Of a stretch of DNA of 64,000 nt, positions 34,995 to 44,057 are shown piece by piece. The stretch covers positions 62,001-126,000 of the forward strand of contig JBMHDV010000023.1 in the NCBI GenBank assembly GCA_049889215.1. The letters are read 5' to 3'. The stretch comes from UBA817 sp049889215 (GTDB lineage Bacteria; Margulisbacteria; Marinamargulisbacteria; UBA817). The notes beneath the pieces are model-generated. The model did not search any database and was not told the origin of the DNA. It saw only the letters and a list, made by a program, of their open reading frames with translations. Each line of letters begins with the position of its first letter. Position 1 is the first letter of the stretch. A program made the translations under genes and the position numbers.

Positions 34995-36386
34995 TTATTT
35001 AGCTTTCATATTAACATTACTATCAATTTTTATAAAAATTTGACGCAATGCATTCACAAAATAGTCAATATCGTCAGTGGTCATTCTACTGTTTAAAGAT
35101 AATCGAAGTGTGGTTCCTCGAGTAAATTTAACCGCGAATCCATCCACCCCATAATTATCATCTGACATTGTTAACATCATTGATTTAATTTCTTTCGCCA
35201 ATGCCTCAGATGTAACCTCTACGCCCAACATCGCACCCAAGCCCCGAATATCTTGAATATATTCAGGTTGAGTCAATTTGAGTTGGTTTAACGAAAACCA
35301 AGTATACCTTGAAATTATATTTAACTTATCAAATAATTTGTACTGATTTATCATTTGCATCGTTGCCAAACCAGCAGTGATAGCTGGTGGAGAAGCCGCA
35401 AATGTAGATCCATCAGAACCAGGGCGCATGATCGACATAACAGACGCTCGCGCAGAAATTGTTGATAAAGGATAAACGCCAGCTGAAATCGCTTTGGCAG
35501 CAACTGCAACATCTGGCTGAATACCATCATAATTATCGGTTTTAAATGCTGACCAAGCACCAGTAGCATGCGTTGTTTGAACTTCATCTGCAATAAATAG
35601 TGCACCACTATTATTACAATGCTCCTGAATTTTACTTAAAAACTCGTATGATGCAGGTTGAACGCCTCCTTCACCTAAAATAGGTTCAACCAATACAGCA
35701 CAAATGCGATGTTTAATAATCGGATCGTTAAACAACACATTTAGCTCTTCTATATTATTAAATGCAACTAAACGTTTATTCGGGTGTTTTAATTGACCAA
35801 AACCAAATGTCATTTCATTTTTTTCAGTCAGTCGTGCGGGCGGTAACGCACTTAATATTCGACCATTAAAAAGATCATCCCCACCAGCAAAAACAATAAT
35901 CTGTTCACCATCATTAATCCCTAAGACTTCGTGACCATAACGCATGGCCAATTTAATAGAAAAATCTATGGCATCTCCCCCACCCAATTTGTACCCTGTT
36001 TGAATCAACTCATCTTGGGAACACTTTAAAACATCATGATAAATATCATGGAGCTGTTTAGAATAAGTTTCTATCTGAGAGTTTTGAAAAGCACGGCTGG
36101 GTAAGGTCATCTGTAGCATTTGCTTATTAAGAGCATGAACAACAGCTGTTGGGTTATGCCCCCAACGTGCTGCACCATATGCAGAATTCATATCCAATAC
36201 TCGTCTGCCTTTTTGATCAAATAAATAAGCCCCATCGGCTTTTACCGGTGAAAAAGGAATAACATCAGCATAATACCCTGCTGTGTGTAATCTCCGTCTA
36301 GACGGAGATTTCTTGTTAAGAGTCTGAGTTAGCCTTGCTAAGCGACAGGTTATTAAATTCGTCCCCCCCTTGATAGCTTTTAACAA
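34995..36386 (-). CDS. Ornithine aminotransferase-like class III aminotransferase with basic N-terminal extension
   Basis: 463 aa, PLP enzyme. It aligns by eye with ornithine aminotransferase: TLPSRAFQNS, GRILSALPPA, EPILGEGGVQ, FIADEVQT, the PLP lysine in AAKAISAGVYP, and GSTFAASP. Several usually conserved positions differ (GGGDAID, and AAS for the GGN after ST). The first ~40 residues (MLKAIKGGTNLITCRLARLTQ...SRRRLHTA) contain nine Lys/Arg and no acidic residue, resembling a mitochondrial presequence. The only in-frame start before the core is TTG 36386; there is no SD at a proper distance. It starts 4 nt after pckA. Substrate uncertain. Confidence 0.78.
   Translation of the reverse strand: MLKAIKGGTNLITCRLARLTQTLNKKSPSRRRLHTAGYYADVIPFSPVKADGAYLFDQKGRRVLDMNSAYGAARWGHNPTAVVHALNKQMLQMTLPSRAFQNSQIETYSKQLHDIYHDVLKCSQDELIQTGYKLGGGDAIDFSIKLAMRYGHEVLGINDGEQIIVFAGGDDLFNGRILSALPPARLTEKNEMTFGFGQLKHPNKRLVAFNNIEELNVLFNDPIIKHRICAVLVEPILGEGGVQPASYEFLSKIQEHCNNSGALFIADEVQTTHATGAWSAFKTDNYDGIQPDVAVAAKAISAGVYPLSTISARASVMSIMRPGSDGSTFAASPPAITAGLATMQMINQYKLFDKLNIISRYTWFSLNQLKLTQPEYIQDIRGLGAMLGVEVTSEALAKEIKSMMLTMSDDNYGVDGFAVKFTRGTTLRLSLNSRMTTDDIDYFVNALRQIFIKIDSNVNMKAK
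36289..36310. repeat. 22-bp perfect palindrome inside the aminotransferase 5' region
   Basis: AATCTCCGTCT (36289-36299) is followed directly by its reverse complement AGACGGAGATT (36300-36310), with no spacer. It lies about 80 nt inside the reading frame, encoding the SPSRRR stretch of the basic extension. No T-tract on either strand, so not a terminator. It could be an operator, a cruciform or an inserted short repeat. Confidence 0.6.
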
Positions 36387-36390
36387 CTAA

Positions 36391-38028
36391 TTAAATATTC
36401 TGAGGCCCATACTGCTGAAGCGCTTGGCCAAGAGGAGTACCTGTAAACTTTTTAAAGTTATCGCTAAATTGAACAGCTAGTTTTTGAGCTGTTGCATCAA
36501 ATGCATCTTTATCTGCCCATGTTGAGCGAGGATCTAACAATTGATTATCAAAATTTGGTAATGAAAGTGGGACTTGAAAACCAAACACATCCGATGTCTT
36601 ATATTCTGCATCTTCAATCGAGCCATCTAAGATACCATCAATGATTGCACGTGTTGCTTTAATACTAATTCGAGATCCAACACCGTAAGATCCACCTGTC
36701 CATCCGGTATTTACTAAATAAGCATCAGCATTAAATTCTTCCATTTTTTTACCTAAAATCTCTGCATACTGTGTTGGATGAACCGTTAAAAACGGAGATC
36801 CAAAACAAGCCGAAAATGTTGCCGTCGGCTCGGTAATTCCAAGTTCGGTTCCAGCAACTTTTGCAGTATAACCACTTAAATATTGGTACATGGCTTGGTT
36901 CTTATTCAACTTTGATACAGGAGGCAAAACACCATAAGCGTCACAAGTTAAAAAGATAATCTTATTCGCATGACCACCTTTAGACACTGGCTTTACAATA
37001 TTATCAATATGATAAATTGGATAAGACACACGCGTATTCTCTGTTTTTGAACCATCCTCAAAATCAACATTTCCCGAACCATCAATTACAACATTTTCTA
37101 ATAATGCATCTTTTTTAATCGCACGATAAATATCTGGTTCTTTCTCTTCAGACAAGTCAATGGTTTTTGCATAGCACCCACCTTCAAAATTAAAGATACC
37201 ATCATTATCCCAACCATGCTCATCATCACCAATTAATGCACGTTTTGGATCAGCTGATAACGTTGTTTTACCTGTCCCAGACAAGCCAAAAAATAATGCG
37301 ACATCGCCATTGGCACCTTGATTAGATGAACAATGCAATGCACCAATACCTTTTAATGGTAAAAAGTAATTCATCATCGAAAAAATACCCTTTTTCATTT
37401 CACCGCCGTACCACGTACCGCCAATTAATTGAGTTTTTTCAGTGACATTAAATGCAACAAACACGTCTGAGCGCATGCCATGGGCTTCATAATTTGGAAA
37501 TGTTGCCTTACATGCATTTAATATTTTAAAATCTGGAACAAACGATGTTAATTCTTCATCTGTTGGACGAATGAACATATTTTTAAAAAAATGAGCTTGC
37601 CAAGCAACTTCGGTAACCAAACGTACAGCAATACGAGTATCATTGTTTGCCCCACAATAACCATCCATAACATACAGTTTTTTATTCGATAACTGCGTTG
37701 AACAAACCGCTTTTAATTCATTCCAAGCATCTTGACTCAATCGTTTATTGGTTGACCCTTGATCTTCCCACCAAACCGTATCCTTTGTTGTTGCATCATC
37801 AACAACATACTTGTCTTTGGCTGAACGACCTGTAAATTTACCAGTATCAACAGAAACAGCTCCAAAGGATGTTACCTGCCCTTTTTCATACCCCTGATTT
37901 TGATCACTGGTTTCATGATCATATAATTCATCATATGATAATTGATAGTGAATTTCAGAAACTGAATTAATTCCCAATTCTGATAGTTTTAACTTCTCAT
38001 ATAAGTCAGATGTAGTCTGAGTGGACAT
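36391..38028 (-). CDS. pckA: Phosphoenolpyruvate carboxykinase (ATP)
   Basis: 545 aa. Kinase-1a P-loop GLSGTGKTTLSADP, kinase-2 GDDEHGWDNDGIFNFEGGCYAK (in parts) and the KxxR substrate region (GRSAKDKYVV). It converts oxaloacetate and ATP to PEP in gluconeogenesis. AAGGAG lies 12 nt before the ATG and TATAAT sits ~33 nt upstream, a conventional leadered gene in contrast to many neighbours. Confidence 0.96.
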   Translation of the reverse strand: MSTQTTSDLYEKLKLSELGINSVSEIHYQLSYDELYDHETSDQNQGYEKGQVTSFGAVSVDTGKFTGRSAKDKYVVDDATTKDTVWWEDQGSTNKRLSQDAWNELKAVCSTQLSNKKLYVMDGYCGANNDTRIAVRLVTEVAWQAHFFKNMFIRPTDEELTSFVPDFKILNACKATFPNYEAHGMRSDVFVAFNVTEKTQLIGGTWYGGEMKKGIFSMMNYFLPLKGIGALHCSSNQGANGDVALFFGLSGTGKTTLSADPKRALIGDDEHGWDNDGIFNFEGGCYAKTIDLSEEKEPDIYRAIKKDALLENVVIDGSGNVDFEDGSKTENTRVSYPIYHIDNIVKPVSKGGHANKIIFLTCDAYGVLPPVSKLNKNQAMYQYLSGYTAKVAGTELGITEPTATFSACFGSPFLTVHPTQYAEILGKKMEEFNADAYLVNTGWTGGSYGVGSRISIKATRAIIDGILDGSIEDAEYKTSDVFGFQVPLSLPNFDNQLLDPRSTWADKDAFDATAQKLAVQFSDNFKKFTGTPLGQALQQYGPQNI

Positions 38029-38060
38029 GTCGATAGACTCCTTAAAAAATAATAAACTTT

Positions 38061-38090
38061 ATTATACGCCATACCTGTATTTTTACTCAA
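38061..38090 (-). promoter_or_regulatory. pckA promoter
   Basis: On the minus strand TTGAGT (38090-38085), 18-nt spacer, TATAAT (38066-38061), giving a ~25-nt 5' UTR that contains the AAGGAG SD. Confidence 0.5.
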
Positions 38091-38103
38091 GTGAGGTTAT
38101 TGC

Positions 38104-38508
38104 ATGATCGATAATTTAGCTGTGAAAACAACAAAACTCAAATTCACACTTATTGCTACAATCATGATTACACTCAGTATTTTCTGTTATGCGGAAACAT
38201 TTCGTATTACAAACGTCCGTATTGGGCCAAATCCAATCATCCGTAGTCGGGATGGAATGGTTGTAAATTATGTTTCAACACGAGCACATCAGGCAAAATA
38301 TTATGTATTTTCTGTGAATGGTGAACAGCATCTTCAAAAAAAGTTCGAATTTAATATTCCAAACATTACAAATGCAGGCGAATGTCAATTTGAACTATTT
38401 TCAAGTGCAGAATTAAGTCATCTTCAACCACAACTTTACATTGTTATTTTAGAAACGATCTATGGCACCACTAAAAAGGTTAATAAAGAATATGTCATCA
38501 TTAAATAA
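38104..38508 (+). CDS. Small secreted FlgD/T9SS-like domain protein
   Basis: 134 aa. The N-terminal hydrophobic segment (LKFTLIATIMITLSIFCYA) is a signal peptide. The mature part FRITNVRIGPNPI...LYIVILETIYG resembles a stand-alone copy of the Ig-like FlgD/T9SS C-terminal domain (PNP turn, closing LYIV strand). The downstream gene encodes a PorV-like barrel, the same pairing as the protease and barrel at 21.5-27.1 kb. No enzymatic part is present. Confidence 0.7.
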   Translation: MIDNLAVKTTKLKFTLIATIMITLSIFCYAETFRITNVRIGPNPIIRSRDGMVVNYVSTRAHQAKYYVFSVNGEQHLQKKFEFNIPNITNAGECQFELFSSAELSHLQPQLYIVILETIYGTTKKVNKEYVIIK

Positions 38509-39397
38509 AATAACTTTATTTATTTGGCTCTGGATTTGTATTCAACCCATCGTTGGAATCAGAACCGACGAAACCCCTTTATTCGACCCATTCTTATCGG
38601 CAAAAAGCATCAGCTTGGGAAAATCAGCCAATCTAACCCATAAAATAGCAACAAACATGATGCAAAATCCAGCAACAATTGTTGATAAAAAAAGCATTGC
38701 AATGACAGCCGTGCAATACTTTGATATCGAGTACAGCTCTATTTTTTTTACAAATCAACTTTATGACACAAGCATCGGGTTCTCATACATTGGCTCTAGC
38801 ATCACGGATATTGAACGATCCTCTGTAGAGAATATGATCGTAAAGCCAGTAACAAGTAGCATCCCTTACGAATATCATGCACTATCAATTGCACTCGCAA
38901 AATCCTTTGGACAATTAACCTTAGGGGTCGGAGGTCAATTGCAGGCGCTTATTCTTGACGATACATTGCAACAAAAAATCAGCCAGTTTTTTGGTTTCAC
39001 ATTTGATATCTCGGATGAATTAATCATCGGTGGTGCGTTACAAAACTTAAATTCAGAACATGATAAATCAAATGCACTTCAAAAAGGGTATCCAATACAA
39101 ACCATAGGTGCAAGCTTTAAAATGAGTAAAAGAACCAATGCCAATATTAGTTTTATTCATAATAAAAATGAAATATCTACACATTCAACACTGCATTATG
39201 GTGTCGAACATTATATGAATGATTATGTTCCCATCAGAGTTGGGCTGGACCATAATCGATACACATTTGGAACTGGCCTCAACTTTGACCCGTTTGAAAT
39301 TGATATCGGCTGGGCACAGTCCCGGCATAGCGTTGCTGAAGATCAGGTCACAGTAACCTTTACATATGGGTTTATTGAAAGCAATCATTTATATTAA
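38492..39397 (+). CDS. PorV/UPF0164-like outer-membrane barrel protein
   Basis: 301 aa. A signal peptide (ITLFIWLWICIQPIVG) follows the ATG at 38492, preferred over ATG 38462 because it places the signal at the N-terminus. The mature start FDPFLSAKSISLGKSANLTHKIATNMMQNPA matches the PorV-like opening with NPA. Barrel strands follow to VTFTYGF near the end. It overlaps the small FlgD-like gene by 17 nt, forming a two-gene unit. Confidence 0.78.
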   Translation: MSSLNKITLFIWLWICIQPIVGIRTDETPLFDPFLSAKSISLGKSANLTHKIATNMMQNPATIVDKKSIAMTAVQYFDIEYSSIFFTNQLYDTSIGFSYIGSSITDIERSSVENMIVKPVTSSIPYEYHALSIALAKSFGQLTLGVGGQLQALILDDTLQQKISQFFGFTFDISDELIIGGALQNLNSEHDKSNALQKGYPIQTIGASFKMSKRTNANISFIHNKNEISTHSTLHYGVEHYMNDYVPIRVGLDHNRYTFGTGLNFDPFEIDIGWAQSRHSVAEDQVTVTFTYGFIESNHLY

Positions 39398-39422
39398 ATA
39401 AAGACAGTGTTAAACTGATCTT

Positions 39423-39794
39423 GTGAAAGATAAATTGAACATTCATCATCTTGATCATCATCACCAAGATGTGTTTAAGATGATTCACTTATTGGATAAA
39501 GCCATAACGTCAAATTCACGCGAAAGCTTTTCACCGATCATCGATTTCTTAACGCATCATTGCATCGACCATTTTGCGGAGGAAGAAGAAATTATGAAAA
39601 AAAATAATTTCGAACTTCTAGCTGAGCATCAATTAGAACATGAGCGGTTTCGAAATAAAATTAAAGAAATAAAAAAAATGTATGATGAAAACATTCACAC
39701 AACACATATTGCTTATGGCATCCGCCAAATTATTGATTACCTTATTATTCACATTCAAACCATTGATATTAAAATGAAGGGTTTAAAAGAATGA
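39423..39794 (+). CDS. Hemerythrin-like di-iron protein
   Basis: 123 aa, four-helix hemerythrin pattern: HHLDHHHQDVFKMI, THHCIDHFAEEEEIM, HQLEHERF and the final HIQTIDIKM supplying the His/Glu/Asp ligands of a di-iron, oxygen-binding site. It probably senses or buffers O2, or stores iron. The start is GTG with TAAACT ending 6 nt upstream (leaderless type). It overlaps a Fur-family gene by 4 nt. Confidence 0.88.
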   Translation: MKDKLNIHHLDHHHQDVFKMIHLLDKAITSNSRESFSPIIDFLTHHCIDHFAEEEEIMKKNNFELLAEHQLEHERFRNKIKEIKKMYDENIHTTHIAYGIRQIIDYLIIHIQTIDIKMKGLKE

Positions 39795-40219
39795 CATCCC
39801 TTCACGAAAAATTTGAAACCTATCTTAAAGATCGCCAACAACGATACACTGGCCAAAAAAAAGACATTGTAGCGGCAATACTAAGTAAGCGTGACCACTT
39901 TGAAATTGATGAGTTTATTTCAGAGGAACATTTAAAAGGAAACCGTCTGGCGAGAGCCACTGTTTACCGAACGGTAAAACAACTGTTAGACGCTAATCTT
40001 ATTCAAAAGATCAATGCTGGCAACGGTCGAATTTATTATGAATATAATGAAGAACTCGAACATCACGACCATATGATTTGCAATCAATGCGGAAAAATAA
40101 TTGAAATCAAGAATAGTGCCATCGAGAAAGCGATATTTAATGAGTGTAAGAAACTAAACTTCATACCTGAATATCGATCACTGCATATTTATGGCATTTG
40201 CAGTGATTGTCAAAACTAA
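39791..40219 (+). CDS. Fur-family transcriptional regulator (Fur/PerR type)
   Basis: 142 aa. Winged helix RLARATVYRTVKQLLDANL, metal/dimer domain with HHDHMICNQCGK and CSDCQN (two CxxC, structural zinc). It is longer and more Fur-like than the probable Zur at 4114. Operonic with hemerythrin (4-nt overlap), so iron or peroxide sensing is likelier than zinc. It is convergent with polA, with 4 nt of overlap. Confidence 0.87.
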   Translation: MTSLHEKFETYLKDRQQRYTGQKKDIVAAILSKRDHFEIDEFISEEHLKGNRLARATVYRTVKQLLDANLIQKINAGNGRIYYEYNEELEHHDHMICNQCGKIIEIKNSAIEKAIFNECKKLNFIPEYRSLHIYGICSDCQN

Positions 40220-42939
40220 CCACCCCAACTTTTAGCAAACTCAACATCCACCGTTAATGGAACCGAAAGTTCAACTGAATTTTGCATCAAACTAGAAATG
40301 TCAGCTACTAATGCTTTCTTTTCTTTTGGATGAACATCAAAAATCAATTCATCATGCACCTGCATCACCATTTTGGATGACATAGACACCATATACTCAC
40401 TAATTGAAAGCATCGCTTTTTTAATAATATCAGCTGCAGACCCTTGGACGCGTGTATTTATCGCAATTCGTTGTGCATTACCTTGCAAAGACCGATTAGA
40501 ACTATCTATATCATCAATCATCCGCTGTCGGCCCATCATCGTTTCAACATAGCCATGATTTCTGGCCTGCTTAATGGTGTCATCCATAAAAGACTGAATT
40601 GCAGTAAATTGACCATAATAGGAATCAATCAATGACTGAGCCTCGGTTCTTGAAATACCCAATTGATCACCCAATGCAAACGCAGATTGACCATAGGTAA
40701 TCCCAAAATTAACTGTTTTAGCTTGTTCACGTTGAGCTTTTGATACCTCTGTATATGGAACGTTAAATACCTTAGCCGCTGTTGCTTGATGGATATCTTC
40801 GCCACGCTTAAATGCCGCTATCATAGCATCATCATTAGCCAAGTGAGCCAAAACACGCAATTCAATTTGTGAATAGTCAATCGATACAATTTCTCCATCG
40901 TTAAATCGAGAAATAAACGCGCAACGGATTTTTTGACCTTCTGAAGATCGTGTTGGAATATTTTGCAAATTAGGATTATTAGAAGATAATCGACCAGTTG
41001 CTGTAACAGCCTGGTTAAACGACGTATGAATTTTTTGAGATGCAGGGTGCACCAACTCAGGCAGTCGATCAATGTAAGTTGAAAGCAATTTTTTGTATGT
41101 TCGATACTTTAAGACCTCTTTAGCAATATCGTAATCACTAGCCAATTTTTCTAAAACAGAAGAATCGGTCGAACGTCCTGTTTTTGTTTTTTTAATAACA
41201 GGTAATTTCAATTGATCAAACAGCACCTCACCCAATTGCTGAGTGGAATTTATATTGAACTCATGATTGTTCGCCATTTTGTATATGGACTGGGTCAACT
41301 GGTGCAACTCTGCACTATAGTCCTTCGATAAACGATGAAGGTAATTTATATCACATTGAACACCTGCCAATTCCATATCGGATAAGACGTTAACCAAAGG
41401 CATTTCTAAATCTAAAAATAATGATCGTAACTTTCCGGAGAGCATTTGATCAAATTGCTCATATAAATGATATGTCATATTACTATCATCTGCCACATAT
41501 GACGCTAACAACTTAACATCTAGTTCTAAAATAGAAGAAACATCTTTCATTAATGAATCAAACTCAACCATTTCAAAATCAAATATAGATTTTGCTAATG
41601 CTTTTAATCCAATCGATTGCCGAGAATCGATTAAATGAGCAGCTAGCATCGTATCAAAATGAATACCTTTTAAGTGTATATTATGATAACTCAACACCTG
41701 ATGTTCATATTTGGCATTATGAAGAATTTTAGGAACCCCATCATCTTCAAACAAGGGAATCAAACGCTCAAATAATGGATGAAACTTTTTTTGTTCGTCA
41801 AAATTAAACAAATCTGTTTGCAAGGGTTCAGTTTGACGACAATCAATTACAAACGATATCCCCTTTGAAGCAGTAATACTAATAGCAACAATATCTGCAT
41901 CTTGTGGATCAAGTGAGGTTGTTTCTAAATCAAAGGCAAACCCTTTCTCTAAAAGTGGTAATAATTGATCTAGTTTTTGATTTGAATCAATCATCGAATA
42001 CGACGTAGGAATGTAGCTTAGTTCAGATTCAACTGATGATGTTTCAGATACATTTGAGGGTAGTTTAGCAAAATCACTGATTCGATCAATCAATCGCTTA
42101 AATTCATAATCTGCAAATGTTTGCTGTACTTTTAACCAATCAGGCTTAAATTCAAATTGATCAAGTGTAACATCAACTGGAGCATGACAATCAATCGTTA
42201 CCAATTTTTTTGACAAATACGCCATTTCTTTCGCATTAGATAATTTTGCTTGAACAGATTTAGATTTAATATTTTCAATATGCTCATAAATACCATCCAA
42301 TGTTTCGAAATCAGCTAACAATGTTAAAGCGGTCTTCTCCCCCACCCCTTTAACACCCGGAATATTATCCGACGCATCCCCTTTTAAGGCCTTAAAATCA
42401 ATGAATTGTTGAGGCGTTAAGTCAAACTGCTCCTTTAACAACTCCTCTGTGTAAATCACATAATTCGAAACCCCTTTTTTGTTCATTACAATACTTGTGT
42501 TTTTATCCACCAATTGCAACAAATCCATATCCCCAGACATAATGTAAGTTTTAATGCCATCTTTTGAAAATTGATGTGATAAAGTACCCAATAAATCATC
42601 AGATTCAAACCCAGGCATTTCAAGCATTGGAATATCAAACGAAGCAATCACTTTTTTAAATTCAGGCAACTGAACCAAAAACTCCTCATCAGGATCTGAC
42701 CGATTGGCTTTATAATCAGGAAACATCGTATGACGATAGGTTGGTTCTTTTCGATCCAGACAAATTCCAAAATAAGTCGGTTCAAATTGTTTAATTGCGT
42801 TTAACATTAATGTAACAAAACCATAAACAGCATTTATCGGTGTTCCTTGAGGCGTTGTTAAATTCGGAGGATACCCATAATAAGATCGAAAAAGAAGTGA
42901 GAACCCGTCAATTAAAAAAAGGTCACACTGTTTGGCCAT
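40216..42939 (-). CDS. polA: DNA polymerase I
   Basis: 907 aa with all three domains. The 5' nuclease domain (DGFSLLFRSYYGYPP, GDMDLLQLV) is first. A 3'-5' exonuclease domain with FDLETTSLDP and intact Asp/Glu ligands follows. The polymerase domain has VSIDYSQIELRVLAHL and the closing QVHDELIFDV. Used in repair and Okazaki maturation. It begins 4 nt after the ispH stop on the same strand, so the two are probably co-transcribed. Confidence 0.96.
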   Translation of the reverse strand: MAKQCDLFLIDGFSLLFRSYYGYPPNLTTPQGTPINAVYGFVTLMLNAIKQFEPTYFGICLDRKEPTYRHTMFPDYKANRSDPDEEFLVQLPEFKKVIASFDIPMLEMPGFESDDLLGTLSHQFSKDGIKTYIMSGDMDLLQLVDKNTSIVMNKKGVSNYVIYTEELLKEQFDLTPQQFIDFKALKGDASDNIPGVKGVGEKTALTLLADFETLDGIYEHIENIKSKSVQAKLSNAKEMAYLSKKLVTIDCHAPVDVTLDQFEFKPDWLKVQQTFADYEFKRLIDRISDFAKLPSNVSETSSVESELSYIPTSYSMIDSNQKLDQLLPLLEKGFAFDLETTSLDPQDADIVAISITASKGISFVIDCRQTEPLQTDLFNFDEQKKFHPLFERLIPLFEDDGVPKILHNAKYEHQVLSYHNIHLKGIHFDTMLAAHLIDSRQSIGLKALAKSIFDFEMVEFDSLMKDVSSILELDVKLLASYVADDSNMTYHLYEQFDQMLSGKLRSLFLDLEMPLVNVLSDMELAGVQCDINYLHRLSKDYSAELHQLTQSIYKMANNHEFNINSTQQLGEVLFDQLKLPVIKKTKTGRSTDSSVLEKLASDYDIAKEVLKYRTYKKLLSTYIDRLPELVHPASQKIHTSFNQAVTATGRLSSNNPNLQNIPTRSSEGQKIRCAFISRFNDGEIVSIDYSQIELRVLAHLANDDAMIAAFKRGEDIHQATAAKVFNVPYTEVSKAQREQAKTVNFGITYGQSAFALGDQLGISRTEAQSLIDSYYGQFTAIQSFMDDTIKQARNHGYVETMMGRQRMIDDIDSSNRSLQGNAQRIAINTRVQGSAADIIKKAMLSISEYMVSMSSKMVMQVHDELIFDVHPKEKKALVADISSLMQNSVELSVPLTVDVEFAKSWGG

Positions 42940-42943
42940 GCAA

Positions 42944-43888
42944 TTATCGCATATCCCTAACTTCTGGAGGAAGAGGAAAAAGAATGTCTTTTTCGACAGA
43001 ATCAGATTGAAATGTTTTTATATTTGGGTATTTATTCTTAATTCGATCCAGTAGTCGGTCGATTAAATACGCCGGAACTGATGCTCCAGACGTAATCCCA
43101 ACCTTTTTATATTTTTCTAATATCGAAATATCCAATTCTTCAGGAAGATCTATAATAAAACTATCCACGTTATTTTGCTTGGACGTTTCCACCAAACGGT
43201 TGCTATTAGAACTATTTGCAGATCCAATCACAATAATTAATTCACACTGTTTTGCAAGAGCCTTAACCGCATCCTGGCGGTTTTGAGTGGCATAACAAAT
43301 ATCTTCTTTACCACCTGTGATCAAATTTGGAAATCGTTCACGTAATCGTTTAATAAGTGATGACGTATCATCCACCGATAATGTTGTTTGTGTTAAAACA
43401 CCAACTTCTGCATCAGCTGGAATAACCAACTCATCAACATCTTTTTCATCCTCTACAACATACAACAAATCAGGGTTTATATATCCAGAGGTTCCAATAA
43501 GTTCTTGGTGTCCTCGGTGTCCAATTAAAATAATATGAATACCACGTTCAGAATAACGCTTTGCTTGACGGTGAACTTTCGTAACCAAAGGGCATGTTGC
43601 ATCTATAACAGTTAAGCCTCGCTTTCTGGCTACAGCATAAACATCTGGCGATGTCCCATGCGCACTAAATACAATGACATTATTATCTGGAACATCAACT
43701 AAATCTTCAACAAATATAACACCCCTAGACTCGAAATCTTCGATAACAGACGTATTATGAACAATGGCATGACGAACGTAAAGCGGCGTTCCAAACTTTT
43801 GAATACTAAGTTCAACAATATCAATAGCATTAACAACACCAGCACAAAAACCTTGTGTATGAGCCAAATAAAGTTCTTCAATAGCCAT
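42944..43888 (-). CDS. ispH: 4-hydroxy-3-methylbut-2-enyl diphosphate reductase
   Basis: 314 aa. The three Fe-S cysteines lie in TQGFCAGVVNAI, DATCPLVTKVH and DICYATQNRQ. It is the last enzyme of the MEP isoprenoid pathway, and supplies the prenyl synthase encoded at 29.3 kb. TAATAT ends 6 nt before the ATG, indicating its own leaderless promoter, separate from the hairpin just upstream. Confidence 0.95.
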   Translation of the reverse strand: MAIEELYLAHTQGFCAGVVNAIDIVELSIQKFGTPLYVRHAIVHNTSVIEDFESRGVIFVEDLVDVPDNNVIVFSAHGTSPDVYAVARKRGLTVIDATCPLVTKVHRQAKRYSERGIHIILIGHRGHQELIGTSGYINPDLLYVVEDEKDVDELVIPADAEVGVLTQTTLSVDDTSSLIKRLRERFPNLITGGKEDICYATQNRQDAVKALAKQCELIIVIGSANSSNSNRLVETSKQNNVDSFIIDLPEELDISILEKYKKVGITSGASVPAYLIDRLLDRIKNKYPNIKTFQSDSVEKDILFPLPPEVRDMR

Positions 43889-43915
43889 GGGCTTATATTA
43901 GCAAATCAATGCCAT

Positions 43916-43944
43916 AAAAAACAGGCCACTTTTTAAAGTGGCCT
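43916..43944 (-). terminator. Minus-strand intrinsic terminator upstream of ispH
   Basis: Read on the minus strand: AGGCCACTT, a 4-nt loop, AAGTGGCCT, then GTTTTTT. It lies upstream of ispH and after no known gene, so it must end a separate short transcript or attenuate a leader. Confidence 0.8.
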
Positions 43945-44057
43945 ATCAAGAGGAAATAACGATTGAATTGGATTTTTATTGGCACCCCCCGTTTTATTTT
44001 TCTCTAAGCCCTCCCTAACATGCTGACAATATTTTGCCCTAAACCTTGTGGCTTTAG
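43916..44057 (-). ncRNA. Candidate ~140-nt small RNA ending at an intrinsic terminator
   Basis: A possible promoter on the minus strand is TTGGCA (44091-44086), 16 nt, TAAATT (44069-44064). A transcript from there would start with a foldable segment (TCTAAAGCC pairing with GGCTTAGA), include a GGGGGGTGCC stretch and end in the terminator. It does not match tmRNA, SRP RNA, RNase P or 6S RNA as far as I can see. Inferred from the orphan terminator and local GC rise only. Confidence 0.3.

Noticed and set aside
43916..43944. Terminator of ispH
   Set aside because: It lies upstream of ispH on the same strand, and its T-run is on the minus strand, so it cannot end ispH transcription.
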